The position numbers were made by a program, and so were the translations under genes. Shown here piece after piece: positions 9,401 to 14,368 of a stretch of DNA of 14,368 nucleotides; within the stretch, counting starts at the first letter, position 1; the number at the start of each line of letters is the position of its first letter. The notes below the pieces were generated by a model. It made no database searches. It worked only from the letters and a program-made list of their open reading frames with translations, and was not told where the DNA came from. The DNA is from Verrucomicrobiota bacterium (lineage in GTDB: Bacteria > Verrucomicrobiota > Kiritimatiellia > CAIQIC01 > Lenti-01), in the NCBI GenBank assembly GCA_003451935.1, contig DMJA01000022.1, forward strand, positions 1-14,368, written 5' to 3'.

Positions 9401-12400
9401 AAAGGCGATCGGGCTGCCCCAAATCACGCTGTTTTCCACCGCCAGCGAACTCTGGTAGAGGAGGGCCGCCACGCCGCCGGTCGGGCTGGTGTTCTTCCAC
9501 AGCACGGACCGGACCACGCGGGTCGCCTCGCTCCGGACCAGGTTCATTCCGATGGAACGGTTGTTCTCGATGCGAATCCCGTCGAATTCGCATCCAATCG
9601 TCTGGTAGGTCTCTACCCCGACGCTGGCATTGCGGATCGTCAGGTCCTTCAGGCGGACATTGACCGCATATTGCAGGGAGAACACATGCGGGGTCGAGAA
9701 GGACGGAGCCGCATAGACGGTGGGCGCCACGGGATTGGTGCTGCCTTGGACAGTCACATACAGGTTGCTCCAGCCCGAATCCGTCTGGTTGATCGTAATG
9801 GGCGGGGCCCCGGCCGTGTAGGTGCCGGCATCGACATACACCACGTCCTCCGGCGCCAGCTCGTAGGTGTCGAGGACGGTCTGGAGGCTGGCCATCGGCG
9901 TGGCCGGGGTCAGGCCGTTGTTGGCATCGTTTCCGACGTCCGTGCAATAGACATCCCCAGTGGGATTCGAATCGTTCACATAGTAGGGAATCGATCCGCC
10001 GTTGCGCAGGGTGAACGTGGACTGGCTGGTGGCGGAAATTCCAGAATCCTCCACGCAGTACGCCCGCCACAGGGCCATGGCGGACCGTCCATAGGGGACG
10101 CTGTCCCACAGGTAGCTGCCCGTGATGGCCGGCCAGCCGCATACGATGTTGGTCCAGGTGTTGCCGTTGTCGGGGGAATACTCGAGGCAAACCGTGTAAT
10201 TGCTGGCGGCGCCGCCGACCGTCCACTGCAGATCCACCAGGCCCGACGCATAGCCGCCATCGTTCTGGGTTACCAGCGTGATCCACCCGCCCAGCGCCGT
10301 CTTGCTGGCTTCGGCGGACCCGCCATACCGTCCGATGTTCAGCCGACGGCCGTTGGGATCGGGCTCCAAGAGCCAGGCGGTGGACCCAGGGCTTCCCGAA
10401 TCGATCAAGGGAGAGGAAACCGAGTCATAGACCCATCCGGAGCCCGGGTCATATCGTCCTCCCTTGCTCTTGAGGTGGTAATCTCCATTCCCCGGATCGG
10501 CCAGTTGCGGATTGTGCGCCAGAGAATGGGCATCCTGCCCCGTCCTCAAGTTCCAGGCGGAAACCGACACGTACACCGAAGTGCGCGCCGTCGTATCCTG
10601 ACCCATCTGCAACCCTCCGGCCGCGCCCCCCGACGACGGCGAGACATACAGGTTGTTGTAATCGCCCGAAACCCCGGTCAGGGGACGATCCTCGAGCATA
10701 TACCATCCGAACGAACCGGGCGCGACCATGCCGAAAATGGTGTTGGACGCCTCGACATATCCTCCCGCCACATAGAGGCCGTAGCGGTTCGACCACAGGA
10801 GGCCGGACTCCATGCGCATGGCCTCCTTTTCGGTTCCCGTGAAATAGATGCCGGCATTCCGGTTCTCCACCATGGCCGAATGGGAGAAGAGGATGTTGGA
10901 GGAGGACGAGCTCCTCACCCCGTTTTCGCATCCGGAAATCTCCAGCCATTCGCCGGCGATGAAAAAGCTGTCGTCGAGGGACAATCCGTTGCTGGCCCCC
11001 ATGATGCCGAGCCGGTTGAGACGCACGCCGTAGGCTCCCTCCATCTGGAATCCGTCCACTGCGGAATCGGAAATAAGGTAGAGGCTGCCTCCCTCCAAGA
11101 CGTTGGTGCTGCCGACGATGTTCACCTGTTCCCCGGCATCCTGGGAGACGTCGCCGGCATCCAGATCGCCGACGATCGTCGGCTCCGAGGTCTGGTAGCG
11201 GCCGGTGTCCACATAGACCACATCCCCCGGTTCGAGGTTGTAGGCATCCAGGATCTCGGAAATCCAGCGCGCGGGCGAGCTCGGCGAGGCTCCCGTGTTG
11301 GTGGAACTTCCCACGGCGGTGCAATAGACGTCGCCATCCGGAAACTCGTCGTTCACATAATAATAGACCGGTCCGTTGTGGAGAACGAAGTTGAGCGCGC
11401 TGGTGGCGCTCACGCCGGATTCGACCTCGTCCTGCGCCCGCCACAAGGCCAAGGGGGAAGACGGCTGGCTCGAGCTGTTCCAGACCACGCCTCCGAGACT
11501 GGCGGGGATGCCCGCCCCTACGAGAATCCATGTGGCCCCGTTGTCGATGGAAATCTCGATGCGGACCGTGTGGCCGGTGGCCTGCCCGGTGGCCGACCAG
11601 TTCAAGGAGATCTGGCCGGACGCCACCCCTCCCCGGTTCAGCGTCAACAGATGCAGGGCCGAATTGGTGGCGGATTTCGACGCCCAGGCCGACCCGCCAT
11701 AAAGTCCGATGTTCAAACGGCTCCCGTTGGGCGACGGCTCGTTGGTCCACGCCGTCGAACTGGAATCGCCCGCATCGATCAAGGGGGAGGAAACCGCATC
11801 GGACACCCAGTTGCTGCCGGACCAGCGGCCCGCGCGGCTCTTCAGATGGAAATCGTGGGCCGTCGCGTTCGCCAGCAGCGGATCCCCTTCATAGGAATGC
11901 AGATCCTGTCCAGAAGCCGAGGCCCACGCGCCAACGGTATCGTAGATGATGGGCACCGGAGACACGTTGCGGGACTGTTCCCGCCGGAAGACACGGCCTC
12001 CATCCCCCAGCCAGATGGCATTGTAGTCCGCATACAAGGTTTCAGAGAGCCCCAGTCCATAGACATACTGTCCCGGAGCAACGGAAAGGATGTTGTGCCG
12101 GACGGTCGTCTGGTTCATCCCGCCCACCTCGATCGCGGTATCTGAAGTCTCCCAGAATACGTTGTGCTCGATCACCGGAAACACGGTGTTGGTGGCCCGG
12201 TTCCAGTTCTCGACCAGGACACCCTGGTTGGAGTTGTACACGAGGCTGTTGGCCACGCGAAGCCGGCTGCCCGCATTCAGGCGGAAGCCGATGTTGCCGG
12301 CCCCGACCGCGATCCATTCCGCCGCCGCGTCGTAGCAATCGTTGAACACCACGGCGCTCGAGACGGTGTTGGAAATCGCGATGTTCCGCAACCGGATGCC

Positions 12401-14368
12401 GACGGCGTAGTCCATCTGGATGCCGATGGCGTTGAACGAACGCTCCAGGACCGTCCCGTTCACCATGGAGTTGGTGCTCCCCTGGATCACCACGGGATCC
12501 GTGTCCAGCGAGCCGGCGGAATCCGCCTGCGTGATGTGCCACGGATCGTTCCCGCGATAGACGCCCGTATCGATATAGACGATGTCGCCTCCCTCCAGGT
12601 CGTACTTGGCCAGCAAGGAATTCAGGTCCGCCATGGGGGCGCCCGGCAGCAGTCCGGTGTTCGCGTTGTTGCCCGCCACCGAGCAATACACATCGTTGCT
12701 GGTGGAATTATCGTTGATATAGAAATAGAAGGGGGCGTTGCGCACGGCGAAAAGCCCGCTGCTTTGCGTGACGCTGCCGTCGGCTCCTTCGATCTTCAGC
12801 TTGCCTTGGACCGATTGGGCGCTGAGGGTCGAATTCCAGATCCAGGCGCCGGTCGCCGCCGAAACCCCGTTGGTCAGGAGCGTCCAGGTCGATCCGCCGT
12901 CTGCGGAATAGGAAATGGACACCGTGGTGCCGGTCGCCGCTCCCCGGGCCAGCCACGTGATCCACACGTTGGTTCCGGACGCCCGGCCTCCGTCGTTGAA
13001 GCTGATCAGCGTGAGCGCGCCGTTGGTCGGCGTCTTGGAGGCTTCCGCCGTATTGCCGTATCGACCGATATTGACCCGCCCTCCGTTCGGCAAGAGCTCG
13101 TTGGTATAGGTCGATGACGGACTGCCCGCATCGATCAGCGGCGAATTGGTCGAGGCCGGATCCAGAACGAAGCTCCCGGTGGATGGATCGAACCGGCCGG
13201 CGGAGCTCTTCAGATGGAAATCGCCCGAGGCGGCATCCGCAAAGCGGGGATCCAGCGAAAGGCTCATGACATCCAGCCCGGTTTCGCTCGACCAGTTCCC
13301 GACGGAATCGAATTCCCGCCCGAAGCCGGCTTCGTACGACAACGCCGCCAAGGCCCCGTCCACCAGATAGAAGTCATTGTAGTTGCCATACAGGGTCCCG
13401 CGGACTTCATAGCAGGCGATGCGGACGCCGAACGCCCCCATCGCGCAGTTGCTGACCGCCACGAACGCCGCCTCTCGGTTCAGGTCGTAGCCGCTCATCA
13501 ACTGGTTGCGGGCCAGCACCTGGGCCACGCCGTTGGACCAGAGCGTCCCGAATTCCAGCCGCGTATTGAAGGAAGCCATGCTTCGCACCCCGTTGGTCGC
13601 CACGCCCGCAACGGAGAAGTTGCGCAAGAGGATGTTGGAGCTCGAACTGATGGCCACCCCGTTTTGCAGCCCCCCGCGGATGTCCACTTGTTCGACAACA
13701 ACATCTTCCGAGCGGGTAATCGACGCGACGTCGCGGGACGCGGTCTGGGATTGGAAGCGGAGGTCCCTCAAGGTCACGCCCCGGGCATTCTCGAGCTCGA
13801 TGCCGGCGCCGAGGAACACGCTGCCAATCGCATTCGTGCTCCCCTGGATCGTCACGGGCTCGCCAGCGGTTCCGCTGTCCGGAAGGCCGACTTCGACCGG
13901 CGTATCCAAGAGATAATCCCCCGTGTCGATCAGGATCCGGTCGCCCGGTTCCACATCGTACCGCGACAAAACGTCCGCCAAGGAGGATAGCGGCGAGTTC
14001 GTCGACAACCCGGTGTTCTCCGGTGCGCCCGGCACCGTGGCATAGACGTCGTTGCTGGTCGAGGCGTCGTTCACATAGAAGGCGAGATTGGTATTGTGGA
14101 TCACGAAATCCCGTTCAGAGGCCGTGACCCATGTGGGCTGGCTTTGGCTTTGCACGCGCCACCGGGCGGTCTGGATCGAAGGATTGGTGGTGGAATTCCA
14201 GGCATAGGAGCCCACCGTGGCCAGGCTCGTCCCGATGGTCTGGAAACTGGCGCCGCTGTTGGTGGACAATTGGATGTTGACCATGTGTCCGGCATTGGTC
14301 GCCCCGCCCCGGGCGATCCACCGCAGCGTCTGGGTTCCCCGCACCACCCCGCCCTGGTTGAGCGAAAT
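2888..14368 (-). CDS. Giant modular extracellular protein: eight Ig-like plus right-handed beta-helix modules (N-terminus beyond window)
   Basis: At least 3,826 residues in one uninterrupted frame. The frame stays open to base 14368, and the GTG at 14347 lies inside a recognisable Ig-like domain (ISLNQGG...), so it is not the start; any signal peptide is outside the window. Eight modules follow each other, each with an Ig-like sandwich resembling Kre9/KNH-type domains, a parallel beta-helix entered by YYVND...VYVDTG.Y, and a closing segment ending NIG.YGGT.EASKS. Residues ~3631-3826 form a cap without a helix. Composition is rich in Ser, Thr, Asn and Gly, with few Lys and Cys, typical of surface or secreted proteins. 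The closing segment resembles the choice-of-anchor Q type tail of PVC-group proteins. I see no catalytic pattern of pectate lyases and no LPXTG, PEP-CTERM or type IX tail at the end. Adhesin or structural surface protein is the best guess; a polysaccharide-binding or degrading role is possible. It heads the VanZ-like/glycosyltransferase operon. Confidence 0.93.
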   Translation of the reverse strand: MSLNQGGVVRGTQTLRWIARGGATNAGHMVNIQLSTNSGASFQTIGTSLATVGSYAWNSTTNPSIQTARWRVQSQSQPTWVTASERDFVIHNTNLAFYVNDASTSNDVYATVPGAPENTGLSTNSPLSSLADVLSRYDVEPGDRILIDTGDYLLDTPVEVGLPDSGTAGEPVTIQGSTNAIGSVFLGAGIELENARGVTLRDLRFQSQTASRDVASITRSEDVVVEQVDIRGGLQNGVAISSSSNILLRNFSVAGVATNGVRSMASFNTRLEFGTLWSNGVAQVLARNQLMSGYDLNREAAFVAVSNCAMGAFGVRIACYEVRGTLYGNYNDFYLVDGALAALSYEAGFGREFDSVGNWSSETGLDVMSLSLDPRFADAASGDFHLKSSAGRFDPSTGSFVLDPASTNSPLIDAGSPSSTYTNELLPNGGRVNIGRYGNTAEASKTPTNGALTLISFNDGGRASGTNVWITWLARGAATGTTVSISYSADGGSTWTLLTNGVSAATGAWIWNSTLSAQSVQGKLKIEGADGSVTQSSGLFAVRNAPFYFYINDNSTSNDVYCSVAGNNANTGLLPGAPMADLNSLLAKYDLEGGDIVYIDTGVYRGNDPWHITQADSAGSLDTDPVVIQGSTNSMVNGTVLERSFNAIGIQMDYAVGIRLRNIAISNTVSSAVVFNDCYDAAAEWIAVGAGNIGFRLNAGSRLRVANSLVYNSNQGVLVENWNRATNTVFPVIEHNVFWETSDTAIEVGGMNQTTVRHNILSVAPGQYVYGLGLSETLYADYNAIWLGDGGRVFRREQSRNVSPVPIIYDTVGAWASASGQDLHSYEGDPLLANATAHDFHLKSRAGRWSGSNWVSDAVSSPLIDAGDSSSTAWTNEPSPNGSRLNIGLYGGSAWASKSATNSALHLLTLNRGGVASGQISLNWSATGQATGHTVRIEISIDNGATWILVGAGIPASLGGVVWNSSSQPSSPLALWRAQDEVESGVSATSALNFVLHNGPVYYYVNDEFPDGDVYCTAVGSSTNTGASPSSPARWISEILDAYNLEPGDVVYVDTGRYQTSEPTIVGDLDAGDVSQDAGEQVNIVGSTNVLEGGSLYLISDSAVDGFQMEGAYGVRLNRLGIMGASNGLSLDDSFFIAGEWLEISGCENGVRSSSSSNILFSHSAMVENRNAGIYFTGTEKEAMRMESGLLWSNRYGLYVAGGYVEASNTIFGMVAPGSFGWYMLEDRPLTGVSGDYNNLYVSPSSGGAAGGLQMGQDTTARTSVYVSVSAWNLRTGQDAHSLAHNPQLADPGNGDYHLKSKGGRYDPGSGWVYDSVSSPLIDSGSPGSTAWLLEPDPNGRRLNIGRYGGSAEASKTALGGWITLVTQNDGGYASGLVDLQWTVGGAASNYTVCLEYSPDNGNTWTNIVCGWPAITGSYLWDSVPYGRSAMALWRAYCVEDSGISATSQSTFTLRNGGSIPYYVNDSNPTGDVYCTDVGNDANNGLTPATPMASLQTVLDTYELAPEDVVYVDAGTYTAGAPPITINQTDSGWSNLYVTVQGSTNPVAPTVYAAPSFSTPHVFSLQYAVNVRLKDLTIRNASVGVETYQTIGCEFDGIRIENNRSIGMNLVRSEATRVVRSVLWKNTSPTGGVAALLYQSSLAVENSVIWGSPIAFSIGQSTLTVTNSVLDATGSGGRIYLFAQTASATNGFRGDYNNYSRKNGALICEQQTLVGGSDFYNDLPSWSAAVSSEQHSMTAGNTLEPAFANEIGGDFHPKSTQGRFIGTGWTNDAVLSPLVDAGAPALPCTNETAPNGGIVNIGAYGNTVQASMTQTNPPWLRAVSYNGEGVMSGNVLLYWLHGGMPAETPVKLEYSTDYEVSWHTIASNLLAGSREYSWDVSGMPLSLALNWRVVSQSDSNVWDVSDAPVVIKTGTYDYYVNDTNTSGDIWCTGPGLDWDPNESYGTNAATPLNSLATLFANYPVSAGDRVYVDTGVYPVTAGSRILMDDQNMGTAESPVKIYGSTNVQAGGTLLLGNGTANGFDIQNTRDIELHNLRVAYARNGIALQNVSRITLEGIEAFNNLTNGVWVSSGGDVVMQNSRLWNNSRYGYFTAANQSGFRNILNSTFWGNSRGAVWNAGAGFVNVSNSILCATSAVPIHSEFGVSASIAGDYNLYGLVSGGTIATNSAEKVSYANLRQWQAKERDVHSVVADPLFVEPTNGNFHLQSRAGYWSGTNWALSTNTSWAIDAGDPISTSVANEPSPNGSRINLGAYGGTKEASKSDSTVAELLPTTLRDGGVALNGQPLYWLYRGISSTNALQIEYSPDAGATWFLVDNGIQAGSSPYYWFSSVDPTPEALWRILLQSNTNILGATSVPFTLRTRTLTYYVNDTNTAGDIYTTAIGISTNRGYVSNSPLHSIQAVLDKYQLAGGDQIKVDTGMYVLSNSVFVSLLNSGDSTNRIGIVGSTNLAAGGSWMQPAPGMQTPAFLFHGAHDVNLSYFRMTGFENGVSFAENASQCTASDLDIQGSQGSGVLMDMSSYIRLDRVLMREGLAHGIEASLSRFVADGCVAWSNQASAAMLGDSVVAVVSNSVLEASGLGLFCYEISTGAVFQADYNDLFIQNGAQISKDGELQYEKLPQWVRGSAQDRHSLSTDPLFHDPANGDFHPRSKAGRYEPGTGWVQDSPVTNMADFSPLIDLSSPRLAWSNEPSPNGGRRNIGLYGNTWQASKSNTNQWLQTVTAMSGGILYGGINLTWGHGGIATNALLRLEYSYNNGIDWVRIGEAVAGAGEYYWQSDLKQAGVEIWLTSPGARWRLYLLGETNVWDMTDTHFGLRNSPFKYYVNDTSTVNDVYATAPGSDDNMGFYPAAPKLSLITLLGEVDLEPTDEVYVDTGIYYLVDTNTPIRWEASDGGEEDQPVSAFGSTHADGARFLATNRFAAGGSFFMEASHVNLRNMQFAGEAMAFRGNGLLVSNLYLTNGSMQMTSSDSIFENVRIDRGSLSLSGQNNWIDGLHQRWGETAIIGTNATMLHSVVYTTNFSKTGVWVNAVGTVISNCTVVATRGTALGKLGYGTLRLGHNILVAGGTVTNSVIAWTDGGLVSDWNNLLARDSAWIGQRNGKWERLSYWQAASGQDANSVSFEPRFANETAGDFHLNSEVGRWSPLLGAWDVDPAGTHSPVIDLGNPWIGTAEEPWPNGYRLNLGAYGGTDHASMSLGALWLTALTQNDGGVLKGPNVVLRWAAGNANGKTVTLQYYDGGSWTNIATGVSATLGTYVWNTTNFPDSFSALWRVVGVEDPGVSDQTDANFELRNQVHAFYVNDADLTGDIYCSAIGALGNDGLTPSTPKLSLQAILDAYDLEGGDTVYLDTGTYSTNADIRVIWSRSGSTNADVVIQGNTNGAHSILNRSGSTNYPAVGIDVKASRIQLNHLAIRGVDRGIWLESNLNATVQGVVVSEASTGLDVDGAQGTEVRNSAFWKTGYGISLTGTRTSVLENLTFALPSLAGIQMVNTVLDTLQNNIFIPADGAYAYSIGTATSLLSSAIMDYNLYDFGRAGSGFYVGATNDLRRWQLGLNRDFRSALTNADLADIEWTGDFHPMSEYGRWTGSGWTLDIATSWAVDHGNPDSAYDLEPTNNGARLNIGMYGNTLQASKGSTITNFEIRTLNGEVTALKISDPLWPLVWSAHLVGTSEWVLVQFSGDGGANWITLTNAPAYQEYFVWQIGVSHLTSDGRWRVIGVDDTNLVAASTNAFEVRLAELGFRGRPYPVSGLMRFDWEGGVAGKRYVIRYSDDFGVTWKDWDSKYNGPASINKSNFIIPAGGTAISYTFEDRTSYLRRQRWYRLFEFAE
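3476..4788 (-). repeat. Module 8, the most degenerate closing segment
   Basis: Residues ~3194-3630. Ig-like part: TQNDGGVLKGPNVVLRW, TLQYYDGGSWTNIATG (shortened around the DGG turn), ALWRVVGVEDPGVSDQTD. The helix opens FYVNDADLTGDIYCSAIG and has LEGGDTVYLDTGTYST. The closing part departs most: the DPLFADP.NG piece is reduced to LADIEWTGDFHPMSEYGR, then SWAVDHGNPDS, and NGARLNIGMYGNTLQASKG. Confidence 0.83.
4789..6240 (-). repeat. Module 7, the longest module
   Basis: Residues ~2710-3193. The Ig-like part has extra residues (VEIWLTSPGARWRLYLLG) before its last strand. The helix opens YYVNDTSTVNDVYATAPG and has LEPTDEVYVDTGIYYLV. Middle turns are irregular (NGSMQMTSSDSIFENVRI, GSLSLSGQNNWIDGL). 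Closing part: EPRFANETAGDFHLNSEVGR, SPVIDLGNPWIG, NGYRLNLGAYGGTDHASMS. Its VND codons are 1,425 bp from those of module 8; other intervals are 1,347-1,377 bp. Confidence 0.83.
6241..7582 (-). repeat. Module 6
   Basis: Residues ~2262-2709. Ig-like part: TLRDGGVALNGQPLYW, IEYSPDAGATWFLVDNG, ALWRILLQSN. The helix opens YYVNDTNTAGDIYTTAIG (Thr in place of the common Cys) and has IKVDTGMYVL. The turns include YIRLDRVLMREGLAHGIEA. Closing part: DPLFHDPANGDFHPRSKAGR, then a degraded SPLIDLSSPRL, NGGRRNIGLYGNTWQASKS. Confidence 0.84.
7583..8931 (-). repeat. Module 5
   Basis: Residues ~1813-2261. The Ig-like part is less typical: SYNGEGVMSGNVLLYW, EYSTDYEVSWHTI, with Asp-Tyr-Glu-Val in place of the usual Asp-Asn/Gly-Gly. 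The helix opens YYVNDTNTSGDIWCTGPG with a longer spacer before PLNSLATLF, then VYVDTGVYPV. Helix turns are regular: DIELHNLRVAYARNGIAL, GVWVSSGGDVVMQNSRLW. Closing part: DPLFVEPTNGNFHLQSRAGY, SWAIDAGDPIS, NGSRINLGAYGGTKEASKS. Confidence 0.83.
8932..10300 (-). repeat. Module 4
   Basis: Residues ~1356-1812. Ig-like part: TQNDGGYASGLVDLQW, CLEYSPDNGNTWTNIV, GSYLWDS, ALWRAYCVEDSGISATS. The helix opens YYVNDSNPTGDVYCTDVG and has LAPEDVVYVDAGTYT, where Ala replaces the usual Thr of VDTG. Closing part: LEPAFANEIGGDFHPKSTQGR, SPLVDAGAPAL, NGGIVNIGAYGNTVQASM. It has more Cys than most modules. Confidence 0.85.
10301..11675 (-). repeat. Module 3
   Basis: Residues ~898-1355. It has one of the clearest Ig-like parts: TLNRGGVASGQISLNWSA, RIEISIDNGATW, VWNSSSQP, LWRAQDEVESG. 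The helix opens YYVNDEFPDGDVYCTAVG and has LEPGDVVYVDTGRYQ. Turn repeats include SSSSNILFSHSAMVENRNAG and a DYNNLYVSPSSGG stretch. Closing part: TGQDAHSLAHNPQLADPGNG, DYHLKSKGGR, SPLIDSGSPGS, NGRRLNIGRYGGSAEASK. Confidence 0.87.
11676..13032 (-). repeat. Module 2
   Basis: Residues ~446-897. The Ig-like part runs from LTLISFNDGG through DGGSTWTLL to AVRNAPF. The helix opens FYINDNSTSNDVYCSV and has YDLEGGDIVYIDTGVYRG. Later turns include AVGIRLRNIAISNT and LRVANSLVYNSNQGVLV. The closing part is GDPLLANATAHDFHLKSRAGR, SPLIDAGDSSS, NGSRLNIGLYGGSAWASKS. Its VND codons lie 1,356 bp from those of module 1. Confidence 0.85.
13033..14368 (-). repeat. Module 1 (partial at its N-terminal edge)
   Basis: Visible residues ~1-445. 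The Ig-like part begins mid-domain at ISLNQGGVVRG, so only a few residues are missing at the window edge. The helix opens with FYVNDASTSNDVYATV and has ILIDTGDY where other modules have VYVDTG. The turn repeats include SSSSNILLRNFSV. The closing part is canonical: DPRFADAASGDFHLKS, then SPLIDAGSPSS, NGGRVNIGRYGNTAEASK. The first Cys of the visible protein lies late in the helix (SNCAMGAF). Confidence 0.85.

Noticed and set aside
7754..12145. 1,463-codon open frame on the + strand, antisense to modules 2-6
   Set aside because: Same register effect. Its apparent internal repeats are the complement of the module repeats on the coding strand.
14345..14347. GTG as the start of the giant gene
   Set aside because: The frame is open to the window edge and the upstream codons (ISLNQGG) complete a conserved Ig-like domain start seen in the other modules.
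3476..14368. DNA-level tandem repeat, mobile element or CRISPR-like array
   Set aside because: The periodicity is at protein level. Only short codon stretches such as TCGTTCACATA recur; between them the modules are strongly diverged.
2888..14368. Annotation as pectate lyase or polysaccharide lyase
   Set aside because: The beta-helix fold is supported, but I could not find a catalytic residue pattern; many such helices are non-enzymatic adhesins.

Overview
The window is GC-rich (roughly 60% by eye), densely coding and bacterial. Protein style points to the PVC superphylum (Kiritimatiellota, Lentisphaerota or Verrucomicrobiota): a very large extracellular beta-helix protein with repeated closing segments of the 'PNG-R-NIG-YGGT-EASKS' type, which I associate with those phyla. 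There is no rRNA or other taxonomic marker, so this is an inference.

The left end (bases 1-1290, + strand) is the end of a riboflavin biosynthesis operon: the 3' part of ribD (reductase domain of the bifunctional deaminase/reductase), then ribE (riboflavin synthase) only 2 nt later. The last ~40 codons of ribD do not look like RibD. They lie in a GC-rich imperfect inverted repeat (526-603), probably a dispersed REP-like element that was inserted and is now read as the C-terminus.

Everything else (1287-14368) is on the - strand and looks like one transcription unit read from right to left: a giant modular secreted or surface protein (C-terminal 3,826 residues visible, N-terminus beyond base 14368), then a VanZ-like membrane protein with an extra C-terminal beta domain, then a family 2 glycosyltransferase of the polyprenyl/dolichol-phosphate mannose synthase type. 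Gaps between these genes are 8-18 nt, so translational coupling is likely. The last gene converges on ribE and the two stop codons overlap, leaving no room for a terminator.

The giant protein is the notable object. It consists of eight tandem modules of ~450-475 residues. Each has (a) a ~90-100 residue Ig-like beta-sandwich resembling the Kre9/KNH-type 'DGG...W...G...V-IEYS-DnG-TW...G-Y-WN...WRV' domain, (b) a right-handed parallel beta-helix opening with 'YYVND...GDVYC..G...N.GL..P..SL...L..Y.LEPGD.VYVDTG.Y', and (c) a closing 'GDFHLKS.GR...SPLIDAG...NEP.PNG.R.NIG.YGGT.EASKS' segment. A ninth Ig-like domain and a last beta domain cap the C-terminus. No recognisable sorting signal is visible at the C-terminus. 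A plausible but unproven reading is that the VanZ-like protein and the glycosyltransferase modify, anchor or accompany this protein at the cell envelope. No promoter, RNA gene, CRISPR array, transposase or origin was found. No gene-free stretch exceeds 300 bases; the window is essentially all coding.
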